From: CALKJP01 sp046299555
Lineage (GTDB): Bacteria > Bacteroidota > Bacteroidia > JACCXN01
DNA: 64,000 nucleotides
Direction of reading: 5' to 3'
Assembly: GCA_046299555.1 (NCBI GenBank)
Contig: JBKBHS010000003.1
Span: 248,001 to 312,000 of the forward strand
Every line of letters begins with the position of its first letter. The stretch's first letter is position 1. The notes below the pieces were generated by a model. It was not told the origin of the DNA, made no database searches, and saw nothing but the letters and a program-made list of their open reading frames with translations. A program made the translations under genes and the position numbers. Positions 9,973-16,921 of the stretch are shown piece after piece.

Positions 9973-11913
9973 CTATTTTTGCATTTCAATCATTATTTGC
10001 AGCTCTTCCCATTTTTTCATTTGTTCAGAAAGTTTATTTTTTAATTCGTTATATGCGTAAAAAAATGAAGAATCATTTATTAATTGCTCATATGTTTGAG
10101 GGTTTTTAAGTTTTTCATCAGCACTTGCAATTTCTTTTTCAATTCGCTCAATTTCTTTTTCAATTTTTATCACTTCGTTTTGTAGCTTTTTAATTTCAGA
10201 GTCTTTCTGCTTTTTATCAATCTGTTCAATATTACTTGAATTTAAAACAACTTCATCTTTCTTTTTCTTTTCTTCTTTTAATGCTAATTCTAACTGATTA
10301 AAATCTTCTACTTTGCGTGTTTTTAAATACTCATATACATCTCCAATATATTCTTTCACTCTTCCATTGCTAAATTCATAAACTTTATCGGTTAAACCTT
10401 GTAAAAAATCTCTGTCGTGCGATACTACTATCATGGTACCATCGTATTCTTTCAAAGCATTTTTTAAAACATCTTTAGAGCGCATATCTAAGTGATTGGT
10501 GGGCTCATCTAATACCAACAAGTTATATGGATGTAATAACAGTTTACACATAGCCAATCGCGATTTTTCGCCTCCTGATAAAACTTTCACTTTTTTATCC
10601 ACATCATCGCCACTAAATAAAAATGCTCCAAGAAGATTTCGTAGCCCTTTCCTAATTTCACCAACAGCAACATCATCCAAGGTTTGTAAAACCGTTTTTT
10701 CGCCATCTAAAGTTTCCGATTGATTTTGCGCATAGTATCCAATATCTACATTATGGCCTATAATAATTTCACCTTCGCCTTGCTCCTTACCCACAATAAT
10801 TTTTGAAAGGGTTGATTTACCTTCACCGTTTCTGCCAACAAATGCCACTTTTGAACCTCTTTCAATAAAAAAATTTACTTCTGAAAATATTTTTTTATCT
10901 CCATAATACTTAGCAACATTACGTGCTTCTACAACCACTTTACCGGAGCGTGGTGCAGGAGGAAATCGAAAATAAATACTTGCGCTTTCTTCATCATCTA
11001 CTTCTACCTTTTCAATTCGTTCAAGTTTCTTAATTAAACTTTGAGCAAATGAAGCTTTGCTGTTTTTAGCTCTAAACTTATCAATTAATCTTTCGGTATG
11101 CTCAATAAATTTTTCTTGATTTCTTTGTTCAGCAAGTTGAATGGCTATTCGTTCTTGTCTTAACTCAACAAAGCGACTGTAATTGGCTTTGTAATCATAT
11201 ATTTTGCCGTTTACAATTTCAATGGTCCGATTAGTAATATTATCTAAAAACGCTTTATCGTGCGAAATAAGCACAACAGCTCCAAAATACGCAGCTAAGA
11301 ATTCTTCGAGCCATTGGATAGATTCGATATCGAGATGGTTGGTAGGCTCATCTAACAATATAACATCGGGTTTTTTTAGTAATATTTTTGCTAATTCAAT
11401 TCGCATTCGCCAACCTCCGCTAAACTCAGTAGTTTGGCGATTAAAATCAGTACGTTTAAAGCCTAATCCCAACAAAATTTTTTCAGTTTCAGCATGTACT
11501 GAAAAACCGTCTATCATTGAAAAGCGCTCATTCAGGTCGGTTAACTCCTGAATTAAATTCATGTAATCATCGCTTTCATAGTCGGTACGTGTTACTAATT
11601 CTTCATTTATTTCTTCTAAACGCTTTTGAACATTTTTAATTTCATCAAAAGCGGTTGCAGCTTCATCAAAAACAGTTTTACCCGATTGGTGAGCCATTTC
11701 CTGCGGCAAATATCCTATTGCCAGATTGTTTTGCATGGCTACTGCCCCTTGCGTAGGTTTTTGAACTCCGGCAATTATTTTAAGCATGGTAGATTTACCT
11801 GCTCCATTTTTACCAACAAGGCCAATTCGATCGCCTTTATTTATTAAAAAAGAAATATCGGAGAATAATGTAAACCCTCCAAACTCAACTGTAATATTGC
11901 TAACTGATAACAT
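9973..11913 (-). CDS. ABC-F family ATPase (ribosome-associated type)
   Basis: 646 residues, no membrane segments. Two ABC cassettes carry Walker A (G-K-N-G-A-G-K-S-T and G-R-N-G-E-G-K-S-T), signature (F-S-G-G-W and L-S-G-G-E-K) and the ABC-F hallmark Walker B L-L-D-E-P-T-N-H-L-D (the second reads V-L-D-E-P-T-N-H-L-D). An inter-domain linker joins them and a charged C-terminal coiled coil covers about the last 100 residues. ABC-F proteins act on the translating ribosome, either as general factors or as antibiotic-protection proteins; the sequence alone does not decide which. It is not the transporter partner of the efflux genes. A TAAATTTG box ends 8 bases before the ATG, suggesting a near-leaderless transcript. 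Confidence 0.92.
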   Translation of the reverse strand: MLSVSNITVEFGGFTLFSDISFLINKGDRIGLVGKNGAGKSTMLKIIAGVQKPTQGAVAMQNNLAIGYLPQEMAHQSGKTVFDEAATAFDEIKNVQKRLEEINEELVTRTDYESDDYMNLIQELTDLNERFSMIDGFSVHAETEKILLGLGFKRTDFNRQTTEFSGGWRMRIELAKILLKKPDVILLDEPTNHLDIESIQWLEEFLAAYFGAVVLISHDKAFLDNITNRTIEIVNGKIYDYKANYSRFVELRQERIAIQLAEQRNQEKFIEHTERLIDKFRAKNSKASFAQSLIKKLERIEKVEVDDEESASIYFRFPPAPRSGKVVVEARNVAKYYGDKKIFSEVNFFIERGSKVAFVGRNGEGKSTLSKIIVGKEQGEGEIIIGHNVDIGYYAQNQSETLDGEKTVLQTLDDVAVGEIRKGLRNLLGAFLFSGDDVDKKVKVLSGGEKSRLAMCKLLLHPYNLLVLDEPTNHLDMRSKDVLKNALKEYDGTMIVVSHDRDFLQGLTDKVYEFSNGRVKEYIGDVYEYLKTRKVEDFNQLELALKEEKKKKDEVVLNSSNIEQIDKKQKDSEIKKLQNEVIKIEKEIERIEKEIASADEKLKNPQTYEQLINDSSFFYAYNELKNKLSEQMKKWEELQIMIEMQK

Positions 11914-11920
11914 AAGGCCG

Positions 11921-11928
11921 CAAATTTA
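11921..11928 (-). promoter_or_regulatory. TAnnTTTG promoter box for the ABC-F gene
   Basis: TAAATTTG on the minus strand, 8 bases from its G to the A of ATG. A transcript starting at the usual distance would have almost no leader. Confidence 0.5.
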
Positions 11929-11970
11929 GCTTTTTAATATTGAAAACATCCTAATTTAACAACTTAATAC

Positions 11971-11986
11971 TGTAACTTTTGTTACA
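11971..11986. promoter_or_regulatory. TGTAAC-TTTT-GTTACA inverted repeat
   Basis: A perfect 6-bp inverted repeat with a 4-base spacer lies in the divergent region between the ABC-F and DUF983 genes. It could be an operator shared by both or a chance palindrome. Confidence 0.3.
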
Positions 11987-12008
11987 TAAGATTATTAAAC
12001 TAAAAATA

Positions 12009-12016
12009 TAACTTTG
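12009..12016 (+). promoter_or_regulatory. TAnnTTTG promoter box for the DUF983 gene
   Basis: TAACTTTG ends 16 bases before the ATG at 12032. The nearest upstream TTTG (11978-11981) is 27 bases away, longer than the usual spacing. Confidence 0.45.
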
Positions 12017-12031
12017 AAAAAAAATTAAATC

Positions 12032-12442
12032 ATGATTCCTAAAGGAAATATGTTTTTCAGCATTTTCAAAAATCGCTGTCCGCGATGCCATGAAACAAAT
12101 GTCTTTATTCATAAATCGCCTTATCAATCGGGTTTTATGAAAATGCATACGCATTGTTCTAATTGCGGTTTAAAATATGAGCAAGAACCCGGATTTTTTT
12201 ACGGTGCCATGTATGTTAGTTATGCTTTAACAGTTGCTTTTAGTGTAGCTGTTTTTGTAGCTTATTACGTATTTTCATTAATTTTTGGATATGAATTTAT
12301 AGGCTTGCATTATTTAATTATAAACTTATTAGCGCTTTTAGTTTTTACACCCATAATGTTTCGCTTATCCAGAATGGTTTGGTTAAACTTTTTTATTTCA
12401 TATAAACCCGAACAAAGAGGCGAAAAATACGAACGCAATTAA
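12032..12442 (+). CDS. DUF983 family membrane protein
   Basis: 136 residues. Two CxxC pairs (C16/C19 in C-P-R-C-H and C42/C45 in C-S-N-C-G) make a zinc-ribbon-like N-terminal part. It is followed by G-F-F-Y-G-A-M-Y and two membrane helices (about 62-85 and 90-110). This matches the DUF983 family, whose function is not established. An internal ATG at codon 7 is a possible alternative start. It lies 28 bases before pabB on the same strand. Confidence 0.8.
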   Translation: MIPKGNMFFSIFKNRCPRCHETNVFIHKSPYQSGFMKMHTHCSNCGLKYEQEPGFFYGAMYVSYALTVAFSVAVFVAYYVFSLIFGYEFIGLHYLIINLLALLVFTPIMFRLSRMVWLNFFISYKPEQRGEKYERN

Positions 12443-12456
12443 TTAAAGGTTATAAT

Positions 12457-12464
12457 TACCTTTG
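12457..12464 (+). promoter_or_regulatory. TAnnTTTG promoter box for pabB
   Basis: TACCTTTG, with its G 7 bases before the A of the ATG at 12471. If used, the mRNA would begin at or next to the start codon. Confidence 0.45.
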
Positions 12465-12470
12465 TGGGTA

Positions 12471-13568
12471 ATGGCATTTTATTTTTCCAACTCAGAAAAT
12501 TCAACCATATTACACATTCCTGCATGTAGCGAATGGGCTAAATTTATTCCTAAAGATACAACTCAAATTCAATTGGCACTAATTCCTTATGATGTAAAAA
12601 ACCAATTTGAAAAGTTACAGTCAAATAATTTTGATGGAATAAAATGGCAGGAAAAAATTCAACTCTTAAAACTGGATAAAAAAATATCAATTCAGTTTAA
12701 CGAAACAACAGAACCTCAGATAAAACAGATTAAATGTAGAGAAAGCAAAAGCTCATACATTGAAAAAGTAAATAAACTTAAACAGCATATACAACAAGGC
12801 GATATTTATGAAGTTAACTTTTGCATGGAGTTTTATGCAGAGAATGTTGTAATTAACCCCTATAAACTTTTTCAAAAACTGATAGCTGTATCACCAATGC
12901 CATTTTCTTGTTTTATTAAACAAGAAAACAACTATTTAATTTGTGCTTCACCTGAACGATTTCTAATAAAAAGAGATAATTTTTTACGCTCTCAACCTAT
13001 TAAAGGAACTATAAAAAGAAGCGAAAACAAAAAAGAAGATGAAAAATTAAAAGAAGTTCTTAAAAACAGCTCAAAAGAAAAAAGCGAAAATGTAATGATT
13101 GTTGATTTGGTAAGAAATGATTTGTCGCGTATTGCAGTAAAAGGGAGTGTTAGAGTTGACGAGTTATTCGGTATATATAGTTTTCCTCAATGGCATCAAA
13201 TGATTTCAACAATTTCATGTACCATAAAACCCAATATAACTTTTGAAGAAATTTTAAAAGCCACTTTCCCCATGGGCTCTATGACAGGAGCGCCTAAAAT
13301 ACGTGCCATGCAATTAATTGAAGAATATGAATCTACCAAACGAGGAATGTATTCAGGCTCAGTAGGAATAATGCTTCCTAATGGTGATTTTGATTTGAAC
13401 GTAGTAATTCGCAGTATTCAATATAATACCGAAACTGGTTATTTATCTTTTATGGTGGGAAGCGCTATAACTATTCAGTCAGATGCTGAAAAAGAATACG
13501 AGGAATGTTTACTTAAAGCAAAGGCTATATTATCAGTATTAGACAATCCTAAAATTTTAGCTGACTAA
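12471..13568 (+). CDS. pabB: aminodeoxychorismate synthase component I
   Basis: 365 residues from the ATG at 12471; a longer TTG reading from 12462 would run through the promoter box. This is the chorismate-utilising domain that makes 4-amino-4-deoxychorismate for folate. Motifs: Q-G-D-I-Y-E-V-N-F, S-P-E-R-F, the P-I-K-G-T active-site region, M-I-V-D-L-V-R-N-D-L, G-S-M-T-G-A-P-K and G-S-A-I-T. The P-I-K-G-T motif and the absence of a TrpE-like N-terminal Trp-binding region favour PabB over anthranilate synthase. Neither pabA nor pabC is adjacent. The stop codon overlaps the converging mtgA stop: the two share the bases CTAA. Confidence 0.9.
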   Translation: MAFYFSNSENSTILHIPACSEWAKFIPKDTTQIQLALIPYDVKNQFEKLQSNNFDGIKWQEKIQLLKLDKKISIQFNETTEPQIKQIKCRESKSSYIEKVNKLKQHIQQGDIYEVNFCMEFYAENVVINPYKLFQKLIAVSPMPFSCFIKQENNYLICASPERFLIKRDNFLRSQPIKGTIKRSENKKEDEKLKEVLKNSSKEKSENVMIVDLVRNDLSRIAVKGSVRVDELFGIYSFPQWHQMISTISCTIKPNITFEEILKATFPMGSMTGAPKIRAMQLIEEYESTKRGMYSGSVGIMLPNGDFDLNVVIRSIQYNTETGYLSFMVGSAITIQSDAEKEYEECLLKAKAILSVLDNPKILAD

Positions 13569-14284
13569 TTATACTTTTCAAAATCTAACTTTCCACCAAA
13601 GTTGCGCATCTGTTTTAAAATCCATTGTTGTCGGCCTCTTATGTATGGCGATGGTTTTAAGGCAGAATACTTTCTTGGATTAGGCAATATGGCTGCAATT
13701 AAAGCCGCTTCCTCTTTCGTTAATTTTTCAGCAGATTTTTTAAAATAATTTTTTGAAGCAGCCTCAGCTCCATAAATACCATCGCCCATCTCAATTACGT
13801 TTAAATACACTTCCAATATGCGTTCCTTGCTCCAAATTAATTCAATCAAAAAAGTAAAATACACTTCAAAACCTTTCCTAAGCCAACTTCGCTGAGGCCA
13901 TAAAAAAACATTTTTAGCAGTTTGCTGACTAATAGTACTTGCACCTCTAGTAGTTTTTCTTCCCTTTTTCTTGTTATGCTCCATTGCTTTTTCAATAGCT
14001 TTAAAATCAAAACCATGATGTTTTAAAAAATTTTGATCTTCAGATGCCACAACTGCTAATTGCAAATGAGGTGATATTTTCTCTTTAGCAACCCAATCCT
14101 TTTCCAACTTTAAATCTTTACCATCAATTAATTGTTCAAAACTTCTAATAAACATTAAGGGTGTGGCATATACGGGAACCCATTTATATATAAGCGTTAA
14201 CAAAAAAGATGCTATTAAAAAAAACAAAGCTGCTTTTATACACCACCTAAAAAGATTTTTAAAAAATGTTTTTACTTTTTTCAA
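13565..14284 (-). CDS. mtgA: monofunctional peptidoglycan transglycosylase
   Basis: 239 residues: one N-terminal membrane helix (about 15-33), then a GT51 domain. Motifs: A-S-E-D-Q-N-F-L-K-H-H-G-F-D with the catalytic Glu, R-G-A-S-T-I-S-Q-Q-T-A-K-N, K-E-R-I-L-E-V-Y-L-N-V-I-E-M-G, and A-A-L-I-A-A-I-L-P-N-P. There is no transpeptidase domain, so it polymerises lipid II glycan strands only. The start codon is TTG; no ATG is available before the membrane helix. It is divergent from the Ldh2-type gene with 46 bases between starts, and convergent with pabB. Confidence 0.93.
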   Translation of the reverse strand: MKKVKTFFKNLFRWCIKAALFFLIASFLLTLIYKWVPVYATPLMFIRSFEQLIDGKDLKLEKDWVAKEKISPHLQLAVVASEDQNFLKHHGFDFKAIEKAMEHNKKKGRKTTRGASTISQQTAKNVFLWPQRSWLRKGFEVYFTFLIELIWSKERILEVYLNVIEMGDGIYGAEAASKNYFKKSAEKLTKEEAALIAAILPNPRKYSALKPSPYIRGRQQWILKQMRNFGGKLDFEKYN

Positions 14285-14301
14285 GCTGAAAGAAATATTG
14301 A

Positions 14302-14309
14302 TAGGTTTG
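14302..14309 (+). promoter_or_regulatory. TAnnTTTG promoter box for the Ldh2-type gene
   Basis: TAGGTTTG ends 22 bases before the ATG at 14331 in the mtgA/dehydrogenase divergent region. Confidence 0.45.
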
Positions 14310-14330
14310 CAAAATTAAAGCAATTTTATC

Positions 14331-15404
14331 ATGCAATGCTATAGCTACGAAGATTTAAAAAAATTTACCTATGCTGTTTTTCAAAAAATGGGATGCAGCA
14401 CTACTGATGCACAAACGGCAACCGAAGTATTGTTAAGTGCCGATTTAAGAGGGATTGATTCGCATGGGATTGCAAGATTAAGCGGTTATGTAAGACTTTG
14501 GGAAGCTAAAAGAATAAATACTGTGCCACAATTAAAAATAGTTCATGAAACACCATCAACCGCTGTGGTAGATGCAGACGCTGCTTTAGGTCTGATTGCC
14601 GCTCCATATGCTATGAAAATTGCCATTGAAAAAGCCAAACAAGTTGGAACCGGTTGGGTAGCAGTAGAAAATTCCAATCATTATGGTATTGCAGGATACC
14701 ATGCTATGATGGCCTTAGAACATGATATGATTGGAATTTCTATGACGAATGCTTCTCCCTTAGTTGCTCCAACTTTTTCGATAGAAAGATTATTAGGTAC
14801 AAATCCTATTTCGGTAGCAATACCTGCCGGGAAAGAAGCTCCTTTTGTATTAGACATGGCCACAACAACAGCGGCAAATGGCAAATTAGAAATATTGCAA
14901 AGAAAAAACATGGAAGCTCCATTAGGTTGGGTACAAGACAAAAATGGTGTTACAACAACAAATGCCAATGCAGCCAAAGAAGGAGGAGCACTACTTCCCT
15001 TAGGTGGCGATAGAGAACATGGAAGCCACAAAGGATACGGTTTAGGTGCAGTAGTAGATATTTTTTCAGCCGTATTATCCGGTGCTAATTATGGACCTTG
15101 GGTACCTCCCTTTGTTGCATTTTTAAAACCATCTGAAAACCCCGTTGGCAAAGGATTAGGACACTTTTTGGGAGCAATGCGAATTGATGCGTTTAGACCT
15201 AAAGAAGAATTTAAATTACATATGGATAATTGGATACATACTTTTAAAAAAGCAAAAGTATCTGCAGGTAATAATAGAGTTATTATACCCGGTGAACCTG
15301 AAACTGAAACTCAAAAAGAACGATTAGCCAATGGTATTCCTTTATTAGAACCTGTAGTAAATGATCTTAAAATGTTAGCAGAAAAATTTAATCTGAATTT
15401 TTAA
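14331..15404 (+). CDS. Ldh2/malate-lactate dehydrogenase family oxidoreductase
   Basis: 357 residues, NAD(P)-dependent family unrelated to classical LDH/MDH. Motifs: R-G-I-D-S-H-G-I-A-R (catalytic His), the N-S-N-H-Y-G-I-A-G-Y-H nucleotide-binding region, L-G-T-N-P-I-S-V-A-I-P, V-L-D-M-A-T-T and H-G-S-H-K-G-Y-G-L. Members oxidise malate, lactate, sulfolactate, ureidoglycolate or imino acids; the substrate cannot be read from sequence. Neighbours give no pathway hint. Confidence 0.85.
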   Translation: MQCYSYEDLKKFTYAVFQKMGCSTTDAQTATEVLLSADLRGIDSHGIARLSGYVRLWEAKRINTVPQLKIVHETPSTAVVDADAALGLIAAPYAMKIAIEKAKQVGTGWVAVENSNHYGIAGYHAMMALEHDMIGISMTNASPLVAPTFSIERLLGTNPISVAIPAGKEAPFVLDMATTTAANGKLEILQRKNMEAPLGWVQDKNGVTTTNANAAKEGGALLPLGGDREHGSHKGYGLGAVVDIFSAVLSGANYGPWVPPFVAFLKPSENPVGKGLGHFLGAMRIDAFRPKEEFKLHMDNWIHTFKKAKVSAGNNRVIIPGEPETETQKERLANGIPLLEPVVNDLKMLAEKFNLNF

Positions 15405-15433
15405 TCTACTATTTTACTTAGCATTAAAAAATG

Positions 15434-15441
15434 TAAATTTG
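15434..15441 (+). promoter_or_regulatory. TAnnTTTG promoter box for the Lys-rich protein gene
   Basis: TAAATTTG ends 20 bases before the ATG at 15461. Confidence 0.45.
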
Positions 15442-15460
15442 ATTTAATAAAACATCCAAC

Positions 15461-15880
15461 ATGAAAAAATTTATTCTTATTATCAGCCTTGTATGCTTTA
15501 GTATTGCAGGAATAGCACAAAACAAACAAACAGGAAACGCACCTACACAAGGTCAAAGCCTGAGTAAAAATGTTCAACAAAAATCTCCAGAGCAGATAAA
15601 AAAAGAACAGGAAGAAAAAGAAAAAGCTGAGAAAAAGAAAAAAGAGCAGGAGAAAAAAGAAAAGAAAGAAAAGAAAGAGAAAAAGAAGAAGAAAAAAGAA
15701 AAGAAAGAGAAGAAAGAAAAGAAGCAACATAAAAAGGATAAAAAAGAGAAAAAAGAAGCTAAGAAAGAAAAAAAGGAGAAGAAGAAAGAAAAAGAAGAAA
15801 AAAAGAAGAAAAAACTAGAAAAGAAAGCTAAGCAGAAAGAAAAAGAAGCTAAAAAGGCAAAGAAAAAAGCCGAAAAATAG
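15461..15880 (+). CDS. secreted, extremely Lys/Glu-rich low-complexity protein
   Basis: 139 residues. A clear signal peptide ends at G-I-A-Q (about residue 20). A short polar linker with Q, N, S and T follows to about residue 43. The rest, nearly 100 residues, is almost only K and E with a few A, Q and D, arranged in blocks such as K-K-E-K. The mature tail is strongly basic and would be a single highly charged helix or disordered. Its own promoter box, signal peptide and strong terminator argue that it is a real gene, although the coding run is nearly all A and G. No family recognised. Possible roles are binding of DNA, polyphosphate, LPS or cell wall; all are guesses. Confidence 0.7.
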   Translation: MKKFILIISLVCFSIAGIAQNKQTGNAPTQGQSLSKNVQQKSPEQIKKEQEEKEKAEKKKKEQEKKEKKEKKEKKKKKKEKKEKKEKKQHKKDKKEKKEAKKEKKEKKKEKEEKKKKKLEKKAKQKEKEAKKAKKKAEK

Positions 15881-15882
15881 CC

Positions 15883-15911
15883 AGAAAAGCCTCCTTATCG
15901 GAGGCTTTTCT
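15883..15911 (+). terminator. Rho-independent terminator
   Basis: AGAAAAGCCTCC (15883-15894) pairs with GGAGGCTTTTCT (15900-15911), with loop TTATC. It ends the Lys-rich gene. Confidence 0.85.
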
Positions 15912-15947
15912 ATTTTCACTATTCTTTGTTAAAAAATATTTATTAGG

Positions 15948-15981
15948 TTGATTTTTTTAAAAAACATATCCCTTACATTTG
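15948..15981 (+). promoter_or_regulatory. bipartite Bacteroidota promoter (TTG-N23-TACATTTG)
   Basis: TTG at 15948-15950, a 23-base spacer, then TACATTTG at 15974-15981, 18 bases before the ATG of the glucosaminidase gene. The spacing is at the long end of the known TTG-N17-23-TAnnTTTG consensus. Confidence 0.6.
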
Positions 15982-15998
15982 CTTATATTTCTATTAAA

Positions 15999-16919
15999 AT
16001 GCCTTTAAAATCAGTACATATAATATTATTTATTTTACTGAATTTAATTACAGGATTTATTTTTGCACAACCATCAGAAACTCGAATTTCAAGACAAGAA
16101 TACATCGAAACCTATAAAGACTTAGCAATTCGAGAAATGCTTGAATACAATATTCCTGCAAGCATAACATTAGCACAAGCTATATTAGAATCTGGTGACG
16201 GAAATAGTCCGCTTGCAAAATATGCTAAAAACCATTTTGGAATCAAATGTCATAAAGGATGGAATGGTCCAACTTTTATACAAGATGATGACGATAAAAA
16301 TGAATGTTTTAGAAAATATAATGATGTTGAAGAATCATACAGAGATCATTCTATCTTTTTAAAAAGCAGAAAATGGTATGAAGAATTATTTGCACTTAAA
16401 ACTACCGACTATAAAGCATGGGCTTATGGATTAAAGAAAGCAGGATATGCCACACATCCAAAATATGCAGAATTGTTAATTGAAATTATTGAAAAAAATG
16501 AATTATATAAACTTGATAAGATAGACGAAATGCCTAAGTCATTCTTATCAAAAAGTAACTCTACGAATAAAAAACCGGAATCAAAAAATTATCAATTTTC
16601 TACTAAAAATAATATTCGATACATAATAGCTCAAAAAGGCGATACCTATTATAAAATTGCTCGCAGATACGAAATGGGACTTTGGCAAATATATAAATAC
16701 AACGATTTAGAAAAAACTGACATTTGTAAAGAAGGAGAATTAATTTATTTACAACCTAAAAGAAGAAAAGGCGATGTAGCCACACACACTGTTTTAAAAG
16801 GCGAAACCATGAGAAGTATTTCGCAATTACATGGAATAAAATTAAAAAGATTATACAAGCTTAACCATCTTAATACAGATTATCAGCCTAAACCCGGAGA
16901 TATCTTAAAATTAAAATAA
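15999..16919 (+). CDS. secreted LysM peptidoglycan glucosaminidase
   Basis: 306 residues from the ATG at 15999; a TTG reading from 15948 would run through the promoter. The signal peptide ends at F-A-Q. A glucosaminidase (FlgJ/GH73-like) domain covers about residues 30-180, with A-Q-A-I-L-E-S-G-D-G-N-S (catalytic Glu), A-K-N-H-F-G-I-K-C and the K-A-W-A-Y-G-L-K-K-A-G-Y-A-T-H end. Two C-terminal LysM repeats follow (Q-K-G-D-T-Y-Y-K-I-A-R-R-Y and L-K-G-E-T-M-R-S-I-S-Q-L-H-G). It is expected to cleave peptidoglycan glycan strands in the periplasm or at the wall. It converges on metH with 2 bases between the stops. Confidence 0.9.
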   Translation: MPLKSVHIILFILLNLITGFIFAQPSETRISRQEYIETYKDLAIREMLEYNIPASITLAQAILESGDGNSPLAKYAKNHFGIKCHKGWNGPTFIQDDDDKNECFRKYNDVEESYRDHSIFLKSRKWYEELFALKTTDYKAWAYGLKKAGYATHPKYAELLIEIIEKNELYKLDKIDEMPKSFLSKSNSTNKKPESKNYQFSTKNNIRYIIAQKGDTYYKIARRYEMGLWQIYKYNDLEKTDICKEGELIYLQPKRRKGDVATHTVLKGETMRSISQLHGIKLKRLYKLNHLNTDYQPKPGDILKLK

Positions 16920-16921
16920 GC

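Noticed and set aside
9861..9989. N-terminal extension of the TolC-like gene
   Set aside because: It would overlap the ABC-F gene, hide the signal peptide and run through a promoter box.
11951..12154. Minus-strand 67-codon frame
   Set aside because: It is antisense to the start of the DUF983 gene and its promoter; nothing recognisable in it.
12462..12470. TTG start three codons before the pabB ATG
   Set aside because: It overlaps the TAnnTTTG box, and the ATG at 12471 is the natural start.
15401..15730. Minus-strand frame rich in Phe and Leu across the Lys-rich gene
   Set aside because: It is the antisense of the A/G-rich coding run; the plus-strand gene has a signal peptide, promoter box and terminator.
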